Origin: DATEMU01 sp964414585
GTDB lineage: Bacteria > Planctomycetota > Phycisphaerae > UBA1845 > UTPLA1
Length of the DNA: 64,000 nucleotides
Assembly (NCBI GenBank): GCA_964414585.1
Contig: CAYPXR010000047.1
Coordinates: forward strand, 36,744 to 100,743
Direction: 5' to 3'
The position numbers and the translations under genes were made by a program. The notes under the pieces were generated by a model. It ran no database searches and was not told the origin of the DNA. It saw nothing but the letters and a program-made list of their open reading frames with translations. This document shows positions 27,601-35,367 of this stretch, piece by piece (position 1 is the first letter of the stretch; each line of letters begins with the position of its first letter).

Positions 27601-29436
27601 ATGAGCCGCCGGCGGACTGTCAAATCTCCCTCCTTGGACGAAAAAAAAGTGCCGCTGATTTGGCACTATGCGATGATCGTTCTGGCAGGTTTCATCGTCT
27701 ACATGCCCTCTTTTCGCGGTGTCTTCCTGCTCGACGACGGCGTTTACATTACCGCGAGTCCAAACGTCAAATCGCTCCAGCCCATTTGGAACCATCTGGC
27801 CGACCCCGACCGCGGGCTCGTGCGCCTTTCGCTGGCCGTCAACTACGCCCTCGGCGGTTTGGATCCGACGGGATATCACATCTTCAACCTGGCCGTGCAT
27901 CTCCTCTCGGCGCTGACTTTGTTTGGTCTCGCCCGTCGGACGCTCTTCAGGGATGCAAACCTCCGCAATCGCGCCGACGGGATCGCCTTCGCCATCGCGC
28001 TCGTTTGGGTGATTCATCCACTCGCGACACAGGCCGTGACCTACATCATCCAGCGCGGCGAGTCGATGATGGCCCTTTGCTATCTGCTGACGCTCTATGG
28101 CCTCGCGCGCGGCGCGGCGACCGTTCGCGCATGGCCTTGGTCCATCGCGGCCATCGCATCCTGCGCCGCGGGGATGCGCTGCAAGGAAGTCATGATCACC
28201 GCGCCCCTCGTTGCGCTGATCTACGATCGCATGTTTCTGGTGGGCTCCTGGCGGGAACTCGCCAGGAAACGCTGGGGCGTTTACGTCGCCCTCGCGGCGA
28301 CCACGCTGCTGCTGGCCGGCAGCAACGGCATCTCCGGACTCCTGGGCAAAGAGTCCGCCTCGGCTTCGATGGGTTTCCGTTTCCCGGGCGCGACGCCCTG
28401 GGAATATTTCCGCTCGCAACCGGCGATCCTCTTGCACTATCTCCGGCTCGTCGTCTGGCCCTATCCCCTTTGCTTCGACCACGACCGGCCGGTCGCCGCG
28501 ATGTCGGCGGGAACGATGGCCGCCGGTCTCGCCATGGTCGTCCTGCTCATCGCAACGGCGGTCGCGATGTATCGAAAACGGGCCGTTGGTTTTCTCGGCG
28601 CGGCGTTCTTCCTCATCCTCGCGCCGACGTCGAGCTTTGTGCCGATCAAGGATCTTGCCGTCGAGCATCGAATGTACCTGCCGCTGGCCGCGATCATCGC
28701 GATTCTGGTATTGGCCGCCGACCGGTTGCTGTGGCGAACGACAAAGGCGACCCAGCGCACGATCCTGTGCACCGTCGCTTCCATTCTCGGGGTCCTCACG
28801 TTTTGGCGCAACGGCGTCTACGCCGACGCCATCGCGATGTGGAGCAACGTCGTCGCGCAGCGACCCGACAACGCAAGGGCCTGGAGCCACCTCGGCAACG
28901 CGCAGTCGGACGCGGGCCAATTCGACGTCGCCATCGCTTCGTATCGCGAGTCGCTTCGCTGCAAGCCCGACTGGGCGGAAATCGAAAACAACCTCGGCGA
29001 AGCCCTGGCCAAGGCGAACCGCCTGGAAGAATCCGCAGCCGCCTTCAAGAGCGCGCTGATGCATGGGCCCAACCTGACCCACGTCCATCTGAATCTCGCC
29101 CTCGTCCTGCAACAGCTCGGTCATCCGGACGAGGCGATCGAGCATTATCAGATCGGCTTGGCCGCGAGTCCCGGGCAGGTCGGGCCCTGGAACAATCTGG
29201 GGATCGCCCTGCGCGACCTGGGACGGCTGGCGGAGGCGGAAGCGGCGCATCGAACCGCACTTCGCCTGGCGCCCACGAATGCGGCGGCACACTATGCCTT
29301 GGCGTATGTGCTGGAGAAAGAGGGGAGAACTTCTGAAGCCGTTCAGGAATACCGGGCCACCCTGCGGATCGACCCCGGGAACTCCGGCGCTCGGACGAGG
29401 CTGCAATCCCTCGAAACCCGGACCGGCCACCCCTGA
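27601..29436 (+). CDS. TMTC-like polytopic membrane protein with C-terminal TPR repeats
   Basis: The first ~415 residues carry about nine to eleven membrane segments. An early LLDDGVYI motif supplies the Asp pair typical of GT-C glycosyltransferases, and TYIIQRGESMMALCYLLTLY matches the DUF1736/TMTC signature. Residues of about 420-605 hold five to six TPR units (ARAWSHLGNAQSDAGQFDVA is one). Eukaryotic TMTC proteins are O-mannosyltransferases with the same layout; bacterial relatives are common in Planctomycetota and largely uncharacterised. It probably glycosylates exported proteins from a lipid-linked sugar, though this is an inference from fold. ATG 27601 lies seven bases after the phosphoesterase stop. 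Confidence 0.78.
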   Translation: MSRRRTVKSPSLDEKKVPLIWHYAMIVLAGFIVYMPSFRGVFLLDDGVYITASPNVKSLQPIWNHLADPDRGLVRLSLAVNYALGGLDPTGYHIFNLAVHLLSALTLFGLARRTLFRDANLRNRADGIAFAIALVWVIHPLATQAVTYIIQRGESMMALCYLLTLYGLARGAATVRAWPWSIAAIASCAAGMRCKEVMITAPLVALIYDRMFLVGSWRELARKRWGVYVALAATTLLLAGSNGISGLLGKESASASMGFRFPGATPWEYFRSQPAILLHYLRLVVWPYPLCFDHDRPVAAMSAGTMAAGLAMVVLLIATAVAMYRKRAVGFLGAAFFLILAPTSSFVPIKDLAVEHRMYLPLAAIIAILVLAADRLLWRTTKATQRTILCTVASILGVLTFWRNGVYADAIAMWSNVVAQRPDNARAWSHLGNAQSDAGQFDVAIASYRESLRCKPDWAEIENNLGEALAKANRLEESAAAFKSALMHGPNLTHVHLNLALVLQQLGHPDEAIEHYQIGLAASPGQVGPWNNLGIALRDLGRLAEAEAAHRTALRLAPTNAAAHYALAYVLEKEGRTSEAVQEYRATLRIDPGNSGARTRLQSLETRTGHP

Positions 29437-29485
29437 CCGATTCATTTCGCGGGGGACAGACGAAGACGTTCCGAGTTTTTTGGTG

Positions 29486-29560
29486 GGCGTCACCGGCCTT
29501 CGCAAGCCCCCGGCCGAAATCGCCGACTGGCGCCGGACCTTCGGAGACTCCGACAACATG
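29486..29560 (+). pseudogene. Decayed 3' end of a GNAT acetyltransferase gene (second copy of 24400-24474)
   Basis: These 25 codons match the last 25 sense codons of the acetyltransferase gene, in the same orientation, with five synonymous and two amino-acid-changing differences (His to Arg, Leu to Arg), and the stop TAA has become CAA. Nothing upstream of the copy resembles the rest of the gene. It is followed by its own intrinsic terminator 33 bases on, the same arrangement as the intact gene. It is therefore a gene-tail relic, not a functional unit. Confidence 0.85.
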
Positions 29561-29592
29561 CAAAATGTCGTCATAGTGGATTCTTCCGACGC

Positions 29593-29624
29593 AACCCGCG
29601 AACCCGCCGTTCGCGGGTTTTTTT
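29593..29624 (+). terminator. Intrinsic terminator
   Basis: Perfect ten-base arms AACCCGCGAA (29593-29602) and TTCGCGGGTT (29610-29619) enclose a seven-base loop, and a T-run reaches 29624. It closes the TPR/phosphatase/TMTC transcription unit and lies 33 bases after the acetyltransferase-tail relic. Confidence 0.92.
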
Positions 29625-29700
29625 GTTGCAGCGATGGACTCACCGGAATGCCACCGCCAACGCACAATCGGCCCCTCGGCAAAAAACTCACGACACCCGC

Positions 29701-29728
29701 TTGACTTTCCAAACCGCCGCGCTAGCAT
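29701..29728 (+). promoter_or_regulatory. Probable sigma-70 promoter of the gp27-like gene
   Basis: TTGACT (29701-29706) and TAGCAT (29723-29728) are separated by 16 bases. They lie downstream of the terminator at 29593-29624 and about 190 bases upstream of the gp27-like coding region. The minus-35 element differs from consensus at one base and the minus-10 at two. Confidence 0.5.
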
Positions 29729-29791
29729 GTTCGGTTAGTGTTAGGCCTGAGCGGGGTACATCATTGTCCGCGCCATGGGAGGGCCGGCGCC

Positions 29792-29890
29792 ATGATCGCT
29801 GACAAACGACGCAAAAATACCGTCTCGGCCCTTTGTGCCCCCGTGCCTCTTACCGGTTTTTTGCGCTTAAGTGCGCTTAATTGCGCATGA
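29792..29890 (+). CDS. Possible 32-aa leader peptide coupled to the gp27-like gene
   Basis: ATG 29792 follows GGGAGGG with an eight-base spacer and reads 32 codons to TGA 29888-29890 (peptide MIADKRRKNTVSALCAPVPL and 12 more residues). Its stop overlaps an in-frame ATG of the downstream gene (ATGA, 29887-29890), the arrangement of coupled genes. No homology is recognised, and its small size means chance cannot be excluded. The leader overlaps the 10-base tandem repeat at its 3' end. Confidence 0.35.
   Translation: MIADKRRKNTVSALCAPVPLTGFLRLSALNCA
29861..29890 (+). repeat. Three tandem 10-base units, possible operator
   Basis: TTGCGCTTAA, GTGCGCTTAA and TTGCGCATGA follow one another without gaps. 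Spacing of one helical turn puts each unit on the same DNA face, which suits cooperative binding of a regulator. They lie just before the gp27-like start. The last unit is less exact, and no binding protein is known. Confidence 0.45.
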
Positions 29891-29916
29891 AATTGTTGCG
29901 GATGGAGGAAAATTGC

Positions 29917-30645
29917 ATGTCGACCGCCACCCGTGATCAAATCCCACAGTCTGAGTCCGACGCCGACCCCTCTACGTCGGAGTCTAGTCGCCGTGGCGAC
30001 CGTGAGAAACCCTCCCGGCAATGGGACAACAGCCGCTCCTCGCTTTTCGAAAAGCTTCCTCCGGAATTGCGCCGCGCCGTCAACGTCGCCATCATCGAAC
30101 ACTGCCCCGCGAGCTTCAAGGCGATCTGGATGGAATTCGAACTGGGCAAGTACGGCGTCAGCTTCTATTCCCTTTACCGATACGCCCGTCGCCTCCGAGA
30201 ACGCGTCAACCTCGCTGAAGCTGCCGGTCTCGCCGCCGAAGACGACCCCGGTCTTGACGTGGCCATCGAAAAGCTCGCCGCCCGCCGCCTCTTCGCGCTC
30301 CTGCTCGACACCGACGGCGCCGAACTCAACAAGGAAGTCACCGCCCTCCTCGCCGCCCATTCTCGCGCGCTCAAGACCAGGCTCCAGGACCGCCGCGACG
30401 CCGACCGCTCCCGCCTCGACTGGGCCCGCCTCGAACAAGACCGCGATCAACTCCGCCTCAAGGCCCAACTCCTCCAGTCCGCCCGGGACGGCGTCCTCAA
30501 GCTCCTCGACAACGCGAAGCAGCGACATTCCCCGGCGGCCTCAGCCGCCAAGGCGGACTCGGAATCACGGACGCTGCCCGGCGAGAAAAAATCAGAGCCG
30601 CGTCAAAGATCCGCTGCGGCGGAACCGTCAGGGAGCGCCGAGTGA
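29917..30645 (+). CDS. Mu gp27-like (DUF3486-type) protein, orphan phage-related gene
   Basis: ATG 29917 follows GGAGGAA with a six-base spacer and gives 242 aa; an in-frame ATG at 29887 overlaps a leader ORF and would add ten residues. Residues of about 25-110 resemble the HTH region of Mu gp27 (LPPELRRAVNVAIIEH then YGVSFYSLYRYARRLRER), the putative small-terminase protein of Mu-like phages. The rest is a charged helical part rich in Arg, Asp and Leu with coiled-coil character, ending in a disordered Ser/Lys tail. No portal, large terminase or transposase gene is nearby, so this is either a phage relic or a recruited DNA-binding protein. Confidence 0.55.
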   Translation: MSTATRDQIPQSESDADPSTSESSRRGDREKPSRQWDNSRSSLFEKLPPELRRAVNVAIIEHCPASFKAIWMEFELGKYGVSFYSLYRYARRLRERVNLAEAAGLAAEDDPGLDVAIEKLAARRLFALLLDTDGAELNKEVTALLAAHSRALKTRLQDRRDADRSRLDWARLEQDRDQLRLKAQLLQSARDGVLKLLDNAKQRHSPAASAAKADSESRTLPGEKKSEPRQRSAAAEPSGSAE

Positions 30646-30799
30646 TGCCCGGCCACCAGCGCATTCCCGCACCGCGTACTCGGCCCTCGACCACGCTTGC
30701 CGGCCTGGCCTTTATGTTCGCAGCGTCGAAGGTCAAGGGTTGGCGAGCCATCCGCAGGGCTCCGGACGTGCGCGTTGTGCGTCTGCGCCCGGCGCTCCC

Positions 30800-33640
30800 T
30801 TACAGTCGCGGCTCTGATCCCAGCACCCGCCGCAGATACTGTCCGGTGTAGCTCCGCTCGTTCCCAGCAATCTCCTCCGGCGTCCCTTCGGCGACGATTC
30901 GCCCGCCCGCGTCGCCGCCTTCGGGGCCGAGGTCGATGATCCAGTCGGCCTGCTTGATCACGTCCAGATTGTGCTCGATGACCACGAGGCTGTGACCGGC
31001 GACGCAGAGCCGGTTGAGCACGTCGACGAGTTTGTGGATGTCGGCGAAGTGCAGGCCGGTCGTCGGCTCGTCGAGGATGTAGAGCGTGTGACCGACGGCG
31101 GACTTGCCCAGTTCGGCGGCGAGCTTGACGCGCTGGGCCTCGCCGCCGGAGATCGTGTTGGACGCCTGGCCCAGGGCGATGTATCCGAGGCCGACGTCGG
31201 AGAGGGCGGTGAGAAGTTGCATGATGTTCGCGAAGGGCTCGAAGAAGACCAAGGCCTCCTCGACGCGCATCTCCAGGATGTCGGCGATGGACTTGCCGCG
31301 ATACTTGATCTCCAGCGTCTCCGGGCTGTAGCGCGTGCCCTTGCACTCCGCGCAGGGGACGAAGATGTCCGGCAGGAAATGCATCTCGATGCGGCGGGTG
31401 CCCTGGCCCTGGCACGATTCGCAGCGGCCGCCCTTGATGTTGAAGGAGAAGCGCTGCGGACCGTAACCGCGGACCTTGGCCTCGCGGGTCTTGGCGAAGA
31501 GCTGCCGCACGAGGTCGAAGACGCCGGTGTAAGTCGCGGGGTTGGACCGCGGGCTTTTGCCGATGGGCGACTGGTCGATCTCGATGACCTTGTCGATGTG
31601 GTTGATGCCGAGGATTTGTTTGTGCTGACCGACCGGCTCGCGGCTGTCGGAAAGCTTTCGCCGCAGGGCCGGGAGGAGTATCTGGCTGACGAGCGACGAC
31701 TTGCCCGAGCCGGAGACGCCGGTCACACAGCAGAAGATGCCAAGCGGAAAGCGGACGTCGATCGATTTGAGATTATTCTCCGCCGCGCCTTTGATCTCAA
31801 TGGCCCGTTTCGCGGAGGCGGGGCGGCGCTCGGCCGGCATGGCGATGGACAATTCGCCGCGGAGGTATTGCGCGGTGATGGACTCTTTCGAGGCCATCAA
31901 GTCGTCGTGCGGACCGTTGACCAGGATGCGGCCGCCGTGCGAGCCGGCGCCGGGGCCGACGTCGACGATCCAATCGGCGGCCTGGATCGCCTCGACATCG
32001 TGCTCGACGACAAGGAGGCTGTTTCCGAGGTCGGTGAGTTGCCGAAGCGAGCGGATCAGCCGGGCGTTGTCGCGTTGATGAAGACCGATGGTCGGCTCAT
32101 CGAGGACGTAGCAGACGCCGACGAGCCCGCTGCCGACCTGCGTGGCGAGACGGATTCGCTGCGCTTCGCCGCCGGAGAGCGTGGCGGCGCTGCGCGAGAG
32201 GGTGAGATAGCCGATGCCGACGTCGATCATGAATTGCAGGCGCTGGCGAATCTCGCGGGTGATCGGCGCGGCGATGGTCGCATCCGGGCCGGTGAACTTC
32301 ATCGCGGAAAAAACACCGGCCGCCGCGTCAATCGACAATGACGCGATCTCGTCGATGTTCTGGCCGTCGATTCGCACGGCGAGGGCTTCGGGCCGTAGTC
32401 GCGCGCCGCTGCACGAGGTACAGGGCCGCTCGGACATGAATTCGTGCAGCCGGGATTTGGTCTCGTCGCTTTCCGCATCGGTCCAGCGGCGTTTGAGGTT
32501 CGGGATGACGCCTTCGAAGTGGTGGCCGTGCTTTTTTTCGTCGTCCGGCTTCGTTCCCCAAAGCAGAATCTCACGCAGAGACGCGGAGAGCGCAGAGAAC
32601 GGAGTTGCAGGTAATACCTTGAACGCTTCGCAGAATTGCTTCAGAAGCTTTGCGTGAACCGGCGTCAATCCCTTTCCGCTTCGGCCCCAGGGCGCGATCG
32701 CGCCGCGCTCCAGGGGAAGCGTCGGATCGGGAACGACTGCTCCGGGGTCGAATTCGAGCACAATGCCGAGACCGTCGCACTCCGGGCAGGCGCCGTGCGG
32801 TGAGTTGAAGGAGAAAAGTCTCGGCTCCAGCGGCGGCAAGCGTACGTCGCAATCGGGACAGGCAAATTGCTCGCTGTAGGTCGCTTCGTGCCAGTGGTCC
32901 GCATCGGTCGGCAATTGCGATGCGACGATCACAATCCCGTCGGAGATCTTGAGACTGGTTTCAATGGATTCGGCGAGGCGCGATCGGACATCGGCGTTGA
33001 TGATAAGCCGGTCGACGACGGCGTCGATGCGATGGGGCTTGGCCGGGTTCAGCGCGGGGGCATCTTTGGCCTCGACGATCTCTCCATCGATGCGCACGCG
33101 CACGAAGCCCTCGCGCTGGATGCGGTTCATGACCGCCTTGTGCTCGCCTTTTAGACCGCGCACCAGCGGGGCGAGGATCATGACTTTTGCCTGCGCCGGC
33201 AGGCCCAGAACCGCGTCGACGATCTGCGGCCGCGTTTGCCGGGCGACGGACTTTCCGCAATTGGGGCAAGTCGGCTGGCCCACTCGCGCGAAAAGCAGTC
33301 GCAGGAAGTCGTAAAGCTCCGTCGCCGTGGCGACCGTGGATCGCGGGTTGGCGCGGACGCTTTGCTGGGCGATGGCGATCGTCGGCGGCAGGCCGGTGAT
33401 CTGGTCGACGTCCGGCTTGACCATCTGGCCGAGGAACTGCCGGGCATAGGCGGAGAGCGATTCGACGTACTTACGCTGGCCTTCGGCATAGATCGTGTCG
33501 AAGGCGAGGCTGCTCTTGCCGGAGCCGGAGAGACCGGTGACGACGACGAGTTTGTCGCGGGGGATGTCGAGGGATACTTCGCGGAGGTTGTGCGTTCGAG
33601 CGCCGCGGATGTGGATGAATTTCTGAGTCGCCTCCACCAT
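30800..33640 (-). CDS. uvrA: Excinuclease ABC subunit A
   Basis: The 946-aa protein has the complete UvrA layout: N-terminal ABC half with Walker A TGLSGSGKSSL near residue 40, a zinc-binding CPNC region, the UvrB-binding and insertion domains, a CXXC...CXXC pair around ACPDCD and ACPECD, the signature LSGGEAQRIRLA and Walker B CYVLDEPTIGLHQ; then a second half with TGVSGSGKSSL near 655, the C-terminal zinc finger CESCQGQG...CAECKG and ISGGEAQRVKLA. It locates bulky DNA lesions for nucleotide excision repair. The start is ATG. Around 32564-32602 the coding DNA matches a dispersed repeat type remembered from other genomes. Confidence 0.98.
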   Translation of the reverse strand: MVEATQKFIHIRGARTHNLREVSLDIPRDKLVVVTGLSGSGKSSLAFDTIYAEGQRKYVESLSAYARQFLGQMVKPDVDQITGLPPTIAIAQQSVRANPRSTVATATELYDFLRLLFARVGQPTCPNCGKSVARQTRPQIVDAVLGLPAQAKVMILAPLVRGLKGEHKAVMNRIQREGFVRVRIDGEIVEAKDAPALNPAKPHRIDAVVDRLIINADVRSRLAESIETSLKISDGIVIVASQLPTDADHWHEATYSEQFACPDCDVRLPPLEPRLFSFNSPHGACPECDGLGIVLEFDPGAVVPDPTLPLERGAIAPWGRSGKGLTPVHAKLLKQFCEAFKVLPATPFSALSASLREILLWGTKPDDEKKHGHHFEGVIPNLKRRWTDAESDETKSRLHEFMSERPCTSCSGARLRPEALAVRIDGQNIDEIASLSIDAAAGVFSAMKFTGPDATIAAPITREIRQRLQFMIDVGIGYLTLSRSAATLSGGEAQRIRLATQVGSGLVGVCYVLDEPTIGLHQRDNARLIRSLRQLTDLGNSLLVVEHDVEAIQAADWIVDVGPGAGSHGGRILVNGPHDDLMASKESITAQYLRGELSIAMPAERRPASAKRAIEIKGAAENNLKSIDVRFPLGIFCCVTGVSGSGKSSLVSQILLPALRRKLSDSREPVGQHKQILGINHIDKVIEIDQSPIGKSPRSNPATYTGVFDLVRQLFAKTREAKVRGYGPQRFSFNIKGGRCESCQGQGTRRIEMHFLPDIFVPCAECKGTRYSPETLEIKYRGKSIADILEMRVEEALVFFEPFANIMQLLTALSDVGLGYIALGQASNTISGGEAQRVKLAAELGKSAVGHTLYILDEPTTGLHFADIHKLVDVLNRLCVAGHSLVVIEHNLDVIKQADWIIDLGPEGGDAGGRIVAEGTPEEIAGNERSYTGQYLRRVLGSEPRL

Positions 33641-33649
33641 GGCGATATC

Positions 33650-34576
33650 TTACGCGACGGCGACGAATTTGCGGATGTTGCGGATGAGTTCCTCGGCGGT
33701 CAGCTTTTTGGAAAGATCGAAGGGCAGAAATGTCCCGTGGTTGTGATCGCTGGCGAGAATGATGAGCCGGTCGTGGAGAAAATCGAAGCCCATCTCCTGC
33801 GGCTGGTGACCGACGATGAAGATGTCCACGTCGAGCAACGCCGCGAGCGTGTCGAGTTGCTCCTTTGTTTGGCGGCGGCCCCAGACGAGGTTGAAGATCG
33901 ATTTGTTGTCCTTCAAGTCGACAAAACTCGGCACGTGTTTGAAAATATCGACGTCGAATTCGCTCATATCCCCCGCGTTGGGCAGGGAGTGCGACATCCA
34001 GATGCGGTTTTCCGTCACGATCGCCAGCGGGAAGGACTCGATGAATTCGTTCATCGCCGCCAGGACGTCATCGCCGCGCGACCGGCCGTAGGCCCCGATG
34101 ACGGCGTTGCTGTAGTCCTGGATGACGAGCCGGCCGTTCTTGGCGATCTGGTAGCCGGTGAGTTGGGCCAGTTCGTGGTTGGATTGGAGGAAGTGGACCT
34201 GCTCGGGGTGCCTGCACTTGTACTCGGCGGCGAGGAGCAGGACTTCGTGGGAGTGGTCGATTTCGTCGCCGTGCTTTTCGGCGTGAACCATTTCGTGCAG
34301 GATGACGTGGCGCGCGGTCACGCGATCGAGCATCGCGTACTTTTCCAGTTTTTCGAAGTTTTTCTTGTGGCCGTGGATATCGCCGGTCATGACGACCTGG
34401 CCGTAGCCGGGCAGGCGGATCCGGGCGCCGTCGCGATAGGGGTCTTCGCGGTTGAACCGCGCGGCCTGGGTAAATGCATCAATGGCGTGCGATGCGTCAT
34501 ATTGCGTGGTGGGTAGGGTCACGTAATCTCCGGTCGGGGTTGTTGGCGTTGCCGCACGTCTAAGCTTCGATCCCAT
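33650..34576 (-). CDS. Calcineurin-like metallophosphoesterase
   Basis: This 308-aa protein has the metallophosphatase blocks VVMTGDIHGHKKN (first Asp and His ligands, GDxHG as in PPP-type phosphatases), LQSNHELAQ (GNHE equivalent with Ser for Gly) and, towards the C-terminus, VGHQPQEM (GHxxx). The GDIHGH start resembles PPP-family protein phosphatases or bis(5'-nucleosyl)-tetraphosphatases; substrate unknown. ATG 34576 (MGSKLRRAAT) is preferred over a 66-residue upstream extension of basic, low-complexity sequence. It is transcribed towards uvrA with a nine-base gap, so they may share a message. Confidence 0.8.
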   Translation of the reverse strand: MGSKLRRAATPTTPTGDYVTLPTTQYDASHAIDAFTQAARFNREDPYRDGARIRLPGYGQVVMTGDIHGHKKNFEKLEKYAMLDRVTARHVILHEMVHAEKHGDEIDHSHEVLLLAAEYKCRHPEQVHFLQSNHELAQLTGYQIAKNGRLVIQDYSNAVIGAYGRSRGDDVLAAMNEFIESFPLAIVTENRIWMSHSLPNAGDMSEFDVDIFKHVPSFVDLKDNKSIFNLVWGRRQTKEQLDTLAALLDVDIFIVGHQPQEMGFDFLHDRLIILASDHNHGTFLPFDLSKKLTAEELIRNIRKFVAVA

Positions 34577-34617
34577 GGCATGATAGAAAAGATGGCGGTG
34601 CAGCGTCAAGGATGGCG

Positions 34618-35304
34618 TTACGAGCGGCACAGCGATTTTTCCGAGGCGGCGATCGCGGAGAGGAACGAATCGGGATCGGTGACCGCGCGGAGTTGAGCCT
34701 GCAACTTTCTGTCGATCAGCAGGCGACAAAGACGGCCCAGGTAGAGCAAGTGGTCGACCTGTTCGTGGCAGCAAACAAGGAAAAACAGGTCGGTCATCCC
34801 GCCGTCTCGCTGGCCGAACGGAATGGGTTGCGCCGTGCGCATCGCGGCGAGGATCGGACGCTCGGTGTGAAAGGTGCGGGCCGGGTGGGGAACGGCCACG
34901 CCGTCCTGGAGGGCGGTCGAGCCCTGGGATTCTCGATTCGTCAACGCCTCGATCAGTGCGGCCGCATCCAGGTCGTGGTGGCTGTCCTGCGCCACTTTGA
35001 CCAGTTCACGCAGGGCCGACGCCTTCGTCTTTGCTTGAACGTCCAAGGCCACGGAGTATGAATGAAGTGCCGTGGAAATAAGCAAGTCGCCGGTGGGGTG
35101 GGGATGTTTGTCTTTTTGGCGGCGCTGCGGGAGGGAGGCGAGATTGGCTTCCACCCAGTTCCAGATCTCACCGGCGCGAAATTGCCACAGTCCTTTGACC
35201 CGCAGGCCGGGGAGGATTCGCTGCTCGGCCATGCGGACCACTTCGCGCGTGGACACATGCAGGGCTTCGGCCACCTGCTTGACGCTCATCAAGGAACGGG
35301 GCAT
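34618..35304 (-). CDS. HTH (excisionase/MerR-type) protein fused to PTS EIIA domain
   Basis: The 228 residues comprise an N-terminal winged-helix excisionase-type HTH (about 1-60; LMSVKQVAEALHVSTREVVR, then WQFRAGEIWNWVE) and a C-terminal PTS EIIA-2/PtsN-like domain (about 80-225) with the phospho-acceptor His in GVAVPHPART and FFLVCCHEQVDHL. PtsN-type EIIA proteins receive phosphate from NPr/EI-Ntr and act as regulators; with a DNA-binding head this protein could couple phosphorylation state to transcription. No other PTS genes are visible here. The spacer to the next gene downstream is 41 bases. Confidence 0.82.
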   Translation of the reverse strand: MPRSLMSVKQVAEALHVSTREVVRMAEQRILPGLRVKGLWQFRAGEIWNWVEANLASLPQRRQKDKHPHPTGDLLISTALHSYSVALDVQAKTKASALRELVKVAQDSHHDLDAAALIEALTNRESQGSTALQDGVAVPHPARTFHTERPILAAMRTAQPIPFGQRDGGMTDLFFLVCCHEQVDHLLYLGRLCRLLIDRKLQAQLRAVTDPDSFLSAIAASEKSLCRS

Positions 35305-35367
35305 GGCAAATCTCAGTACGGTTTTATCGACCGACAGGAGCCCCGGTCGCCATCACGCCGGCGGCGA

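Noticed and set aside
27568..29712. 714-codon open frame on the minus strand
   Set aside because: It is a shadow of the TMTC-like gene produced by GC-rich codon use; the translation is Arg/Gly-rich with no domain, and it crosses a perfect terminator.
30642..30851. 69-codon frame overlapping the gp27-like stop (GTGA)
   Set aside because: It runs into the 3' end of uvrA, has no homology or ribosome site, and its composition is like that of chance frames nearby.
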